Below, piece by piece: positions 53,342 through 62,320 of a DNA stretch of 64,000 bases. The notes beneath the pieces are model-generated. The model searched no databases, had not been told where the DNA came from, and saw only the letters and a list, made by a program, of their open reading frames with translations. This DNA comes from Clostridium omnivorum. Lineage in GTDB: Bacteria > Bacillota > Clostridia > Clostridiales > Clostridiaceae. Position numbers and translations under genes: made by a program. The stretch covers positions 1,272,001 through 1,336,000 of the forward strand of contig NZ_BRXR01000001.1 in NCBI RefSeq assembly GCF_026012015.1, in the 5' to 3' direction. How positions within the stretch are numbered: position 1 is the stretch's first letter; each line of letters begins with the position of its first letter.

Positions 53342-53836
53342 AAACTCCTGATATTTATTATTTATATATTCAATCACTTCCTCAATGCTATGTTTTCTGG
53401 ATCTTACACAGCATTGCGCAATGTCATTACATAAATAGCACTTTCTCATAGCATAGCCAAGTTCCCCTCTGCTTATGCCATTTCCTTCACTATCGTATAC
53501 GTCTATATCCACAAGTCTGCCCAAAGGATGTTTTTCCTCTATTTTTATTGATGTCTCTTTTATATGAGTTGGTGTATCCTTAATAGCAGCAATATAAATT
53601 GGGCCTTCAGCTGTAAATATTAGCTGACTGTATATAATATTATTTGCAAAAGAAACACTTATTTCATCTTTTATATAATTTGCTATTCCTCTAGTAACAT
53701 TATTGTCTCTATCAAGTCCTGGGTAGTTTACCCTTACTACTAAGATTGGCAAGCCAAATCTGGCAGAGATATAATTTTGGATTTCTACTCGCTTTTCTCT
53801 GGCCAATAGTATTTGCTCTGCATTTACTTTTATCAT
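53309..53836 (-). CDS. citX: Apo-citrate lyase phosphoribosyl-dephospho-CoA transferase
   Basis: Attaches the 2'-(5''-phosphoribosyl)-3'-dephospho-CoA prosthetic group to the lyase acyl carrier CitD. The 175-residue protein shows LLAREKRVEIQ, RLVDIDVYDSEG and the Cys-rich end RKCYLCNDIAQCCVRSRKH typical of CitX. The last nine residues (CHGDVSLGT) come from the REP-like element, so the native C-terminus appears to have been replaced or extended. It sits 2 bases after citC. It acts here on citramalate lyase. Confidence 0.92.
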   Translation of the reverse strand: MIKVNAEQILLAREKRVEIQNYISARFGLPILVVRVNYPGLDRDNNVTRGIANYIKDEISVSFANNIIYSQLIFTAEGPIYIAAIKDTPTHIKETSIKIEEKHPLGRLVDIDVYDSEGNGISRGELGYAMRKCYLCNDIAQCCVRSRKHSIEEVIEYINNKYQEFVCHGDVSLGT

Positions 53837-53838
53837 AT

Positions 53839-54879
53839 CTAATGAGGAGAATTGCTGTGTTTTATTTTCTCCACAATTTCCCTCCCCATATCTGTTTTTA
53901 GAAATTCATAAGTTACCTCAGGAACTATTTCCTTAAGCTCTTCAATATTGCCGCTTTTAATAAGATTTCTAACTCTAGAGGCGCTTATTTCCTCTCCTTT
54001 GTAACTTTTTCTTTCAATAAGCTCAAGCTCTACCCCATATTGTTTTAATGTTTCATCTAAAGTTTCATTATAGGCATTTGTTACTTTGCAATAAGGCTCT
54101 GTACCAACATACCTTCTTTTTATATTAAGACTTTTGCAAAAGTATTTTCCAAATATAGCAGCATCCAGCTCAGTATAAGCCTTAAGCTTCTTGCTTTCCT
54201 CTCTTAAAAAATAAGAAGGAAAGGTTGCAGAAGATATAATGTATTCTCCACCTGGTATCACTGTAACATTCTTAAGATGAGAAACTCCCTTTTTTACAAT
54301 TTCATACCTTGCTTTGAATGGAAATAAGGATCTGTCTTCCTCAACCATAAATATCAATACATGCTTTTCCTTTGCAGCAGCTTCTTCTATAAGATATTTA
54401 TGCCCCAAAGTAAATGGATTGCAATTCATAACTATAGCTGCTTTTTCTTCATCCAAAAGCTTATACTTTTCTTTCATATTCTTAAGATATCTGTTTATAT
54501 CCGTCATGCCGCTCTCAAGAAGCGCTACATCCTTAGCTGCATGGATGAGTTTAAAATTTAATGAAGAAAATATTTCTACTTTATCTGGCTTTGTAAATAT
54601 AAAGCAATGATAAATTCCCTGTTCAAAGAGTATATCTACTAGTGCGGAAATAAGAGTGGCTGTTACTCCTTCTCCTCTCCATTCATCACTTACTGCAAAA
54701 CATTTTAAAACATTTCTAGCCTTTGAGCAGGTAGCTTTTATTACATTATTTTCTCTCATAACTAATGTGTAATCCACATCTTTATCTAGTATTAAATCAT
54801 AACCTCTTAAGAAGTCATCAACTTCTTTTCTTTCGGTTTCACTGTTTAAATTAACTTTTTCAACTTGAATACCAAACAT
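53839..54879 (-). CDS. citC: Citrate/citramalate lyase acetyl-ligase
   Basis: Acetylates the CitD prosthetic thiol with ATP and acetate to activate the lyase. 346 residues: an N-terminal GNAT-like part (about 10-120, CFAVSDEWRGEGVTATLIS) and a nucleotidyltransferase part with NCNPFTLGHKYLIEEAA (T/HxGH-type) and a C-terminal ISASRVRNLI. ATG at 54879 has GAGGAGG upstream; the longer in-frame start at 54933 lies in the leader repeat. Operon order is citF, then citC and citX. Confidence 0.93.
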   Translation of the reverse strand: MFGIQVEKVNLNSETERKEVDDFLRGYDLILDKDVDYTLVMRENNVIKATCSKARNVLKCFAVSDEWRGEGVTATLISALVDILFEQGIYHCFIFTKPDKVEIFSSLNFKLIHAAKDVALLESGMTDINRYLKNMKEKYKLLDEEKAAIVMNCNPFTLGHKYLIEEAAAKEKHVLIFMVEEDRSLFPFKARYEIVKKGVSHLKNVTVIPGGEYIISSATFPSYFLREESKKLKAYTELDAAIFGKYFCKSLNIKRRYVGTEPYCKVTNAYNETLDETLKQYGVELELIERKSYKGEEISASRVRNLIKSGNIEELKEIVPEVTYEFLKTDMGREIVEKIKHSNSPH

Positions 54880-54947
54880 AGACTTCCTCCTCTTAACTAG
54901 GAGCACGGAATAACCTATCGGTGCGCATTCCATCCACTGGTTACCCG

Positions 54948-54969
54948 AAAAAGGTCAATTAGACCTTTT
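54948..54969 (-). repeat. Leader hairpin, copy B of a dispersed family
   Basis: AAAAGGTC and GACCTTTT pair on the minus strand, preceded by AAGGAG and followed by CGGGTAACC. The loop TTG opens a five-codon frame MTFFG then stop. It lies in the 168-base gap between citF and citC, which otherwise holds a second inverted repeat (GGTAACC/GGTTATTCC) and no recognised gene. Confidence 0.6.
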
Positions 54970-55047
54970 ATCTCCTTATGAATATAGGGCAACCCGTGAT
55001 GATTTCTACCAGCAGGCTACCCCGATTAATTCAGATTTAATACTATT

Positions 55048-56586
55048 TTACTTTATTTTTTTAACTACGTCTATAATGGTTCCATCTCTATATTCAACAA
55101 CGGCTACTATTTTATCATCAAGTTCAATAGGCTTTGGTACTCCAGTCATTTTTTCAGCCATGGTCTTAAGCTCATTAATAGTCATTACAGGAAGATTTGT
55201 AGCTTTTAGCTTTTCAATAAGGTCTTCTCTCTTTGGATTTACAGCTATTCCTCTTTCTGTTACTATTACATCTATGCTTTCTCCAGGAGTTGTAACTGTT
55301 GTAACGCTATCCTTTATTATTGGAAGTCTTGCTTTCATTAAGTTTGTTACAACTATAGCAAGCTTTGAGCCTGCAGCAGTGTCACTGTGTCCGCCTGAAC
55401 CACCCATAATAACTCCGCTGGAGCTTGTAGTTACATTTACATTAAAGTTTACATCAATTTCAGTAGCTCCAAGTATCATTACATCAAGATTATTAACTAC
55501 AGCACCCTTATTGTGTGGATTCCCGTACATAGATGCAGACATTGGCTGATGCTTAGGATTATCTCTATAGGATTCTACTGCTTTTAAGTCAAAGCATTGC
55601 ACATCAAATATATTTCTAAAAAGCCCTTCTTCAAGCATTTCAACTATATAAGCTGTAGTTCCTCCAGCTGCAAAGCTTCCAACTACACCTTCATTTTTCA
55701 TTATTTCCTTTAATTCAGCTGCCACAGCAAGAGCTGTTCCACCTGCTCCTGTTTGGAAGGACATGCCATCCTTAACCAGGCCGGATGCTTTTATAACTTC
55801 AGATGTCATTTTAGCTATCTTAAGTCCTACAGGATCTTTTGTTATCTTTGTAGTTCCAGATACTATTCCATTTGGATCACCTATTGATTCAACTACTAGA
55901 ACATAGTCAACATATATTTGAGTTATTTCAATAGGACATGCTGGATATGGTACAAGATTATCTGTAATTGCTATTACTTTGTCTGCATATTCAGCATCTG
56001 GTACTGCATAACCTAGTGCACCGCAGGCTGATTTTCCCTGTACACCATTTATGTTTCCATAAGTATCAGCTGTCGGAGCTCCAATAAATGCTATATCTAT
56101 ATGTAACTCTCCGCTTTCTATTGCTCTTGGTCTTCCTCCATGGGTCTGCATTACAGCAACCTTTTTAAGTTCTCCTCTTGAAACTGCTTCTGCAACAGGT
56201 CCTGACATATAATTTGCATATATTCCTGTTACTACTCCATTTTTAATATGATCTACCATTGGAGCATGCACAGGGAATATTGAGCTTGCTGCAACAGTAA
56301 TGTCTTTAATTCCTCTTTTAGCAATAGCATCTAGTACCATGTTTATTACATAATCACCATTTCTCAAATGATGGTGGAAGGAGATTGTCATTCCATCTTT
56401 TATTCCTGCTTTATCAAGTGCTTCATCTATAGAATTAAGTACCTTATTTTCTCCTGGTGAAACAGTACTTACCTTAACTCCCTTTTTCTCTTTAATTCCC
56501 ATATTCGAAAAGGCTCCCTTAAAAGGAACAACCTCTCCAAAGCCCTCTATATACTCAGGAAGTTCTCTGCCTAGTATATTTTTCAT
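55048..56586 (-). CDS. citF: Citramalate lyase alpha subunit (CitF family)
   Basis: The acyl-ACP transferase subunit that swaps acetyl for citramalyl on CitD. 512 residues of the CoA-transferase-like CitF family: FHHHLRNGDYVIN, HAPMVDHIKNGVVTGIYANY and the C-terminal VTERGIAVNPKR. Start at 56586 (GAGGG 6 bases upstream); the frame continues upstream into the REP-like element and encodes nonsense-like Cys/Gly residues there. CitF, CitE and CitD cannot by themselves tell citrate from citramalate lyase. The glutamate mutase, methylaspartase and mesaconase genes directly upstream decide for citramalate. Confidence 0.93.
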   Translation of the reverse strand: MKNILGRELPEYIEGFGEVVPFKGAFSNMGIKEKKGVKVSTVSPGENKVLNSIDEALDKAGIKDGMTISFHHHLRNGDYVINMVLDAIAKRGIKDITVAASSIFPVHAPMVDHIKNGVVTGIYANYMSGPVAEAVSRGELKKVAVMQTHGGRPRAIESGELHIDIAFIGAPTADTYGNINGVQGKSACGALGYAVPDAEYADKVIAITDNLVPYPACPIEITQIYVDYVLVVESIGDPNGIVSGTTKITKDPVGLKIAKMTSEVIKASGLVKDGMSFQTGAGGTALAVAAELKEIMKNEGVVGSFAAGGTTAYIVEMLEEGLFRNIFDVQCFDLKAVESYRDNPKHQPMSASMYGNPHNKGAVVNNLDVMILGATEIDVNFNVNVTTSSSGVIMGGSGGHSDTAAGSKLAIVVTNLMKARLPIIKDSVTTVTTPGESIDVIVTERGIAVNPKREDLIEKLKATNLPVMTINELKTMAEKMTGVPKPIELDDKIVAVVEYRDGTIIDVVKKIK

Positions 56587-56620
56587 TGCAATCCCTCGCT
56601 TTTCTAATTCCTTATTTTTT

Positions 56621-56691
56621 CGTGCCATGGTGTTGGTACAGGAACCGTCCTTGCACCCCCTGTGTGCCACGCGAAACGTCCCTGTGGCACA
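56621..56691. repeat. REP-like palindromic element 2 (between citE and citF)
   Basis: A GC-rich block with GTGTGCCAC and GTGGCACAC as perfect 9-base arms around GCGAAACGTCCCT. It also contains GGAACCGTCC and flanking GTGCCA. It abuts the citE stop codon exactly and shares its core with element 1. Confidence 0.75.
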
Positions 56692-57567
56692 CTATCTTAT
56701 TAATCCAAGTAGCTTTGCTAATTCAACAGTTGTAATTGCTCTATTTATGATTGGTGCATCTACCATTTTCCCATCTAAGGAGAATACACCCTTTCCTTCT
56801 TTCTTTGCTTCTTCCATAGCATCTAATACTCTAAGCGCATGCTTTATTTCAGGTTCGGTTGGAGCAAATACTGAATGTATTGTATCAATTTGTCTTGGAT
56901 TTATTGAAGACTTTCCTGTCATTCCAAGGCTCTTAGCCCTAGCTGTATCAGCCTTTAATCCCTCATAGTCATTTGTATCTGTAAATGGAGTGTCTATTGC
57001 ATCAACCCTTAGCGCCTTACATGCAGTAGCAACCTTATTTCTTGCATAGAAAATTTCCTGACCTTCCTTAGTTCTCTTTATACCTAAGTCTGCAGTTAAA
57101 TCTTCTCCTCCTAAAAGGATACCAACTACTCTTTTAGAAGCCTTTATAATATTATATACATTTTCTAATCCGTATGCAGTTTCTACTAGTGGTATTATTT
57201 TAATGGAGCCTGCTTCAAAGCCTTCTTCTTTTTCTATAGCATTTAGCATTTCATCAACTATTTTTATCTCTTCTTCGTCAGCCTTTGGTACCATTAATGT
57301 ATCAGGTTTTACTCTTGAAATAACATTAACGTCCTCTTTTCCAAACTCGGTATCTAGAGGATTAACTCTTACTACTACCTCTACATTTGAATAGTCCACA
57401 TTCTTTATAGCTTCTCTTACAAGTACTCTTGCGCTGTCCTTTTCTGTAAGGCTAACAGCATCTTCTAAGTCAAGTATTATAGAATCCGCTCCAAGTATAG
57501 CTGCATTTTGAAGCATACCTGGATTGTTTCCTGGCATAAAAAGCATTGTTCTTCTCAATTTTTTCAT
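56692..57567 (-). CDS. citE: Citramalate lyase beta subunit (CitE family)
   Basis: Cleaves the (S)-citramalyl thioester to pyruvate and acetyl-CitD. A 291-residue TIM-barrel of the HpcH/CitE family: RRTMLFMPGNNPGM opening, DSIILDLEDAVSLTEKDSAR, VVRVNPLDTEFG and LGGEDLTADLG (Mg site), with GKSSINPRQI near the end. GAGG precedes the ATG. It follows citD after about 115 bases in which I see no further gene. Confidence 0.94.
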   Translation of the reverse strand: MKKLRRTMLFMPGNNPGMLQNAAILGADSIILDLEDAVSLTEKDSARVLVREAIKNVDYSNVEVVVRVNPLDTEFGKEDVNVISRVKPDTLMVPKADEEEIKIVDEMLNAIEKEEGFEAGSIKIIPLVETAYGLENVYNIIKASKRVVGILLGGEDLTADLGIKRTKEGQEIFYARNKVATACKALRVDAIDTPFTDTNDYEGLKADTARAKSLGMTGKSSINPRQIDTIHSVFAPTEPEIKHALRVLDAMEEAKKEGKGVFSLDGKMVDAPIINRAITTVELAKLLGLIR

Positions 57568-57682
57568 GGTTTACTTCACCTCAATCTATAAAGCTTATAA
57601 ACAATCCACAATTACAGCTTTTTTGTGCACATGCTGCACACTAATAAAACTCAAGCTGTGAATTATTTAATTATTTTTTATA

Positions 57683-57946
57683 TTAAAGAGCTCTTTTTAT
57701 AGCAGTTTCTACTCTAGCTCCTATGGTATAATCTAAAGCACCTTTATCTTGCGCCTTAATTACTATATCTTCAATACCCATTTCCCTAACTTTATCATTT
57801 ATAACTTTTTCAATTTGGTCTCCAAATTGTTTCATAACTATGCTTTCAAGCTGAAGCTCTATTCCACTGTTTTCGTTTGGCATAACCATAACTAGTATGT
57901 CGTTGGATTCTAATGTACCAGCTTTAGCAACCTTAGTTATTTTCAT
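57683..57946 (-). CDS. citD: Citramalate lyase gamma subunit (acyl carrier protein)
   Basis: An 87-residue carrier protein. AGTLESNDI puts the prosthetic-group serine at residue 14, the same position as in enterobacterial CitD. It carries the acetyl thioester between CitF and CitE. The ATG at 57946 has AAGGAGG 8 bases upstream; the longer ORF start is rejected. It comes after an intercistronic hairpin and just before citE. Confidence 0.95.
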   Translation of the reverse strand: MKITKVAKAGTLESNDILVMVMPNENSGIELQLESIVMKQFGDQIEKVINDKVREMGIEDIVIKAQDKGALDYTIGARVETAIKRAL

Positions 57947-57976
57947 AAACACATCCTCCTTATTAACAGCATTCAA

Positions 57977-58001
57977 GCAGCCTGAAAAATTTTCAGGCTG
58001 C
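57977..58001 (-). promoter_or_regulatory. Intercistronic hairpin between mesaconase beta and citD
   Basis: GCAGCCTGAAAA and its complement form a 12-bp stem with a 1-base centre. No T run follows, so it is more likely a stability or processing element than a terminator. Confidence 0.6.
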
Positions 58002-58013
58002 CGACTATTATTT

Positions 58014-58574
58014 TTATTTATTTAAACTATCTAAATATTCTCTTTGACCTATTTCATAAAGATTGTTTCCTTCACTGTCTATTACAACAACTACAGGAAG
58101 GTCCTTTACTTCAAGCTTTCTAATTGCTTCTGCACCTAAATCTTCATATGCAACTAAATCAGCCTTTTGTACTGATTTTCCTATTAGTGCCGCAGCACCA
58201 CCAATAGCAGCAAAATAAATTGCCTTATTCTTTACTATAGAATCAACAACTTCTTTTGATCTAAGTCCTTTTCCTATCATGCCCCTTAAACCAATATCAA
58301 GAAGTCTAGGTGAATAAGCATCCATTCTATAGCTTGTAGTTGGTCCTGCTGAACCTATAGCCATGCCTGGTTTTGCAGGTGTTGGTCCAACAAAATATAT
58401 TATTGAATCTTTAACATCTATAGGAAGTTCTTCTCCCTTATCTAAAAGCTCAACTAATCTCTTATGAGCTGCATCTCTTGCAGTGTAAATTGTTCCTGTA
58501 ATAAGTACAGTGTCTCCAGCCTTTAAATCTTTAACCTTATCCTCAGTTAATGGAGTAGTTATTTTCTTTTCCAT
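58014..58574 (-). CDS. Mesaconase (class I fumarase-type) beta subunit
   Basis: A 186-residue C-terminal-type subunit of two-subunit class I (iron-sulfur) fumarases. Signatures: TGTIYTARDAAHKRL, GPTPAKPGMAIGSAGPTTSYRMD and MIGKGLRSKEVV. In this operon it should hydrate mesaconate to (S)-citramalate with the alpha subunit. AAGGAGG precedes the ATG. A general fumarase is the alternative; gene position argues for mesaconase. Confidence 0.88.
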   Translation of the reverse strand: MEKKITTPLTEDKVKDLKAGDTVLITGTIYTARDAAHKRLVELLDKGEELPIDVKDSIIYFVGPTPAKPGMAIGSAGPTTSYRMDAYSPRLLDIGLRGMIGKGLRSKEVVDSIVKNKAIYFAAIGGAAALIGKSVQKADLVAYEDLGAEAIRKLEVKDLPVVVVIDSEGNNLYEIGQREYLDSLNK

Positions 58575-58601
58575 AATTACAGCCTCCTTGTATTCCTCTT
58601 T

Positions 58602-59444
58602 CTATATTTCAGCTTCAGCATGTCTTGTAGCATGGCAGCTTATATTTACCGCTACTGGAAGACCTGCTATATGTGTAGGATAGCTTTCTATATTAACAGA
58701 AAGTGCTGTTGTTCTTCCTCCGAAGCCTTGAGGTCCGATTCCTAGACTGTTTATCTTTTCTAATAGTTCCTTTTCAAGCTCTGCATACATTGGGTTAGAA
58801 TTATGTTTATCCACTGGTCTTAATAAGGACTTTTTAGCTAAGAAAGTTGCTTTTTCAAAAGTACCGCCAACGCCAACTCCAACTATTATTGGTGGACATG
58901 GATTTGGTCCTGCTTCTTTTACAGTTTGAAGTATAAATTCCTTAACACCCTCTACTCCATCTGAAGGTTTAAGCATTTTAAGCTTACTCATATTTTCTGA
59001 TCCAAAGCCCTTAGGAGCTACAGTTATTTTAACCTTATCACCAGGAACTATATTATAATGAATAACAGCTGGTGTATTATCTTTTGTATTAACTCTATCA
59101 AGAGGATCTTTAACTACAGATTTTCTTAAATAACCTTCTGTATAACCTCTTCTAACTCCTTCATTAATAGCATCTTCAATGTTTCCGTTAGTTAAATGTA
59201 CATCCTGACCTAGCTCTACAAACACTACTGTAAAACCTGTATCCTGGCACATAGGCATATTTTCTCTTTTTGCTATTCCTGCATTTTCAAGAATCTTTCC
59301 TATGATGTCCTTTCCTATTGCCCAGCTTTCACTTTCATAAGCTGCTTCAAGGCTCTTTTTTATATCCTCAGAAAGATAGTAATTTGCTTCTATACAAAGT
59401 CTTGCAACTTCTTTAGTAATTTCTTGAACATTTATTTCTCTCAT
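58602..59444 (-). CDS. Mesaconase (class I fumarase-type) alpha subunit
   Basis: A 280-residue subunit that holds the [4Fe-4S] cluster. The three cluster cysteines are visible in MPMCQDTGF, PNPCPPIIVGVGVGG and ISCHATRHAE. It pairs with the beta subunit gene 27 bases downstream. AGGAGGG precedes the ATG. Between methylaspartase and CitDEF it should make citramalate from mesaconate. Confidence 0.9.
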   Translation of the reverse strand: MREINVQEITKEVARLCIEANYYLSEDIKKSLEAAYESESWAIGKDIIGKILENAGIAKRENMPMCQDTGFTVVFVELGQDVHLTNGNIEDAINEGVRRGYTEGYLRKSVVKDPLDRVNTKDNTPAVIHYNIVPGDKVKITVAPKGFGSENMSKLKMLKPSDGVEGVKEFILQTVKEAGPNPCPPIIVGVGVGGTFEKATFLAKKSLLRPVDKHNSNPMYAELEKELLEKINSLGIGPQGFGGRTTALSVNIESYPTHIAGLPVAVNISCHATRHAEAEI

Positions 59445-59493
59445 TGTGTATCCCTCCTGTATTTCTTAAAAATTTTTGAAATTAATATAGCAA

Positions 59494-59517
59494 AAGGCAG
59501 TTTATATAAACCGCCTT
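59494..59517 (-). terminator. Hairpin between methylaspartase and mesaconase genes
   Basis: AAGGCGGTTTA and TAAACTGCCTT (one G-U pair) form an 11-12 bp stem with a short T stretch on the minus strand. It may be a partial terminator that lowers expression of the downstream genes. Confidence 0.6.
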
Positions 59518-59566
59518 CCACCACATTTATTAGAAGAAACTTTGAGTTAAAGTTTAGAAACTTACC

Positions 59567-60814
59567 TTATTTATTCTTTCTTCTATTTACTAATGCTACT
59601 ACTCTATTCATTTCATTGTTAACTATCATATATCCTTCATCAACACCCATACCTGGCTTAGCAAGACATTGGTCTGCTCCACAAGCTACAGCTATATTTG
59701 TTGTAACTTCTGCAGATCTGTTTGTTTCGTTACAAGTTCCTCCGCAGTATGCTCCAACACCCATCTTCTTGCAGTATAGGATTGATTCTATTATATTGTT
59801 TACTCCACCAAGGTCTGGAGTCTTTATTTGAAGCATGTGTCCTGATTTATTATCAGCAAAGAATTTAACATCTTCGTAAGTGTTGCACCATTCATCAGCA
59901 ACTAGCTCAACATTTATTCCTCTGTTATCAAGCTCAGCTGTTAAGTCTCTAAGTGCTTCCATTTGTCTTTCTCTGTGTTCAACATCCATTGGTCCTTCGA
60001 TTCTTAGGTGGAATGGCTTAGCTGCATCTTCAAGAGTCTTAAGGTAATCAGCCATTGCCTTTATATCATTGTTGAATGCAACTCCGATTGTTCCATATAC
60101 GTCAATGTGGAATACTGGATTATACTCTTCACTAGTTCTTAGCTTTAACACTCTATCTCTTAACCACTGAACATAAGCAAGAAGTTTTTCTCCCTTAGAG
60201 CCTAGTTTATCTTCTACATGGTTAATTAATGCGTGTGGCATTACATCAGCATTCTTAATTATCATCTTGTCAGCATTGTCATATCTATCATCACCTGATT
60301 GAGTGAATATTGGAATCCTCTTTATATCTACTCCAGTATTGTACTCATCTCTTACTACTTCTGCCATAGTAACTTTTTTAGCTTTTGCTACTGCATCAAG
60401 TATTGCTTGAGTTATTCCATATCTAATAGCTGTATGAAGTCTCTTTCCATTAATAGTCATGTGATCAAATTCTTCAGCTAATTCTTTGAAGCTAGTAAGT
60501 TCTCTTCCTATTAGCTTTGGAGCTATTTCTTCTTCTATAACTGGTATGAAGTCTCCTGCTAGGAAAAGTGGGTCTCTTCCGCCTGCTCCTGAATATTGAA
60601 CTGCTGCGCAATCTCCAAAAGCTACTTGACCATCTTCAAGTATAAGCATAACAGATATGGATTCTCCAGCTACTCTTACAGCCTTAAAACCTTCTGTTAC
60701 TGGCTCTCCAACATAAGTAAAGCCATCATGCTTAGCTCCTTTTTTAATTGCTCTTTGATCGTCAAAGTAGAAACCTGTTCTTCCACCTGAACATACAACA
60801 TCAACTATTTTCAT
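59567..60814 (-). CDS. mal: Methylaspartate ammonia-lyase
   Basis: Removes ammonia from (2S,3S)-3-methylaspartate to give mesaconate. 415 residues, close to the known C. tetanomorphum enzyme. The residues known from that enzyme fall at identical numbers: His194 (MPHALIN), metal ligands Asp238, Glu273 and Asp307, and catalytic Lys331 (QIKTPDLGG). Enolase superfamily fold. ATG at 60814 is used (AAGGA upstream); the longer TTG start adds three residues. It follows glmE by 25 bases. No stop or frameshift. Confidence 0.98.
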   Translation of the reverse strand: MKIVDVVCSGGRTGFYFDDQRAIKKGAKHDGFTYVGEPVTEGFKAVRVAGESISVMLILEDGQVAFGDCAAVQYSGAGGRDPLFLAGDFIPVIEEEIAPKLIGRELTSFKELAEEFDHMTINGKRLHTAIRYGITQAILDAVAKAKKVTMAEVVRDEYNTGVDIKRIPIFTQSGDDRYDNADKMIIKNADVMPHALINHVEDKLGSKGEKLLAYVQWLRDRVLKLRTSEEYNPVFHIDVYGTIGVAFNNDIKAMADYLKTLEDAAKPFHLRIEGPMDVEHRERQMEALRDLTAELDNRGINVELVADEWCNTYEDVKFFADNKSGHMLQIKTPDLGGVNNIIESILYCKKMGVGAYCGGTCNETNRSAEVTTNIAVACGADQCLAKPGMGVDEGYMIVNNEMNRVVALVNRRKNK

Positions 60815-60839
60815 AATACTCAATCCTTCTTTCGATTAT

Positions 60840-62291
60840 TTATTTCTCTGGTCTTCCTATTAATACACCCTTACCAACGGCAAAGATATCATCAATTGAC
60901 ATTTGGAAGCTTACACTTCTTCCTTCAAATCTAGCTCTTTCTTCTAGCTTTCTCATATTGTAATCTTTTAATTCTTTTGTGAAAGGAATGTTTCCAAGTG
61001 CTAGGTATCTTACAGCACCATTGTTATCTCTTGCTGGGAACATTTTACCTGCATTGTATTTGCTTGGTGCAAATGGTATATCTATAACACCTGCTGCAAA
61101 AGCTTTAACAGTTCCTACAGCTAGGTCTCCATTACCTAATTCATAAACCTTATCAAGCATGCACTTTGTTTCTGCTTTTATAACAGCTATTTCTGTTTCT
61201 AATTCCTTTGACATTGGAAGTCTTTGTCCTTGAAGAAGGTTTAATGTCATCTTTGTAGCCTTTATACCTTGAGCATTAGCTTCTTTTGTTGGTATACCTA
61301 TAGCTTCGTGAGGAGTTTTTACTATAACCTTTGTAGCTCCTGCTAGTGCTGCAGTTGCCGCTCCTGTTGATATAACTCCAAATGCCTTAGCTTCATCTTG
61401 TGGGAATCCTCCCATCCATTGATGGAATACTGTAGTAAGGAATACATTATAGCCTCTGCTCTTTAAATATTCATTACATTGCTCTTCAAGTGCTCTTATA
61501 GCAGCTACGTCTTGAATTATGTTACCACATTGTCCATAACCTACTGTTATATTCTTAACTCCTTGTTCAGCAGCTAGTAGTGATTCTATTATAGCAACTG
61601 CATTTGAAGTACTTGGAGGTACTAAAGTTCCAGTTAATGGACCAAATGGTTCTCTATTTATTGAAATACCTTGCTCTTCATAAAAACCAACAAGTCTATC
61701 ACAATATTGCCAATCTAATAAAGTCTTTTCAATACTTACGCTTTTTGCATAAGGAATGTTGTAGGAAATTCCTCCTCCTTCATTAGAAGTCCATCCGGAA
61801 GCATGAATTATTTCAGATAATAGTCTAGCGTCTGGTGTACCATGTCTTGCCTGAAGTGGAAGTTCAACTGCTTCAAAGACTCTTTTACAACCTGCTACAC
61901 CGTGATTTACTCCTGGGAATCCATTTAATAATGAACGTCCTGCTGATATACTTTCTTTTATACCAACTTCACATTCATCGTATCTATTTTGTCTTGTATA
62001 ACTATCTATTGTAGAAGGAAGTAAATCTGCTCCTCCCACATCTTGAAGAAATGTTAATAATTCTATATGTTCATCAATTAGAGCAACTCCTGCTCTTGGT
62101 TGTGCTAAAGTTATTCCTGCTTCTTTAGCTTTTTTAAGCTTTAATGGAAAGCTCTTATGTTCTGGAACTTTCTTTAAATAATCTATAGCTTTATCTAGAT
62201 CTACATCTTTCCCTGTTGGCCATTGTCTTAAAACTTGCTCCCTAGTATTGAAAAACTCATCATTGGTCCATTTTTTATTTTTTAAATCCAC
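60840..62291 (-). CDS. glmE: Glutamate mutase epsilon subunit
   Basis: The catalytic barrel of the B12-dependent glutamate mutase (L-glutamate to (2S,3S)-3-methylaspartate). 483 residues. Key regions: [32 protein letters not shown] (substrate arginines in the family), GFPGVNHGV and [15 protein letters not shown] start with AGGAGGG upstream. Placed between glmL and mal. With the sigma subunit it binds adenosylcobalamin. Confidence 0.97.
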   Translation of the reverse strand: MDLKNKKWTNDEFFNTREQVLRQWPTGKDVDLDKAIDYLKKVPEHKSFPLKLKKAKEAGITLAQPRAGVALIDEHIELLTFLQDVGGADLLPSTIDSYTRQNRYDECEVGIKESISAGRSLLNGFPGVNHGVAGCKRVFEAVELPLQARHGTPDARLLSEIIHASGWTSNEGGGISYNIPYAKSVSIEKTLLDWQYCDRLVGFYEEQGISINREPFGPLTGTLVPPSTSNAVAIIESLLAAEQGVKNITVGYGQCGNIIQDVAAIRALEEQCNEYLKSRGYNVFLTTVFHQWMGGFPQDEAKAFGVISTGAATAALAGATKVIVKTPHEAIGIPTKEANAQGIKATKMTLNLLQGQRLPMSKELETEIAVIKAETKCMLDKVYELGNGDLAVGTVKAFAAGVIDIPFAPSKYNAGKMFPARDNNGAVRYLALGNIPFTKELKDYNMRKLEERARFEGRSVSFQMSIDDIFAVGKGVLIGRPEK

Positions 62292-62320
62292 TTTTTGACC
62301 CTCCTGTATTCCTTATATAA

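Noticed and set aside
55076-55549. Plus-strand open frame of 157 codons
   Set aside because: Antisense shadow of citF.
56587-56670. Longer N-terminus of CitF
   Set aside because: The extension is encoded by the REP-like element, and a good ribosome binding site precedes the shorter start.
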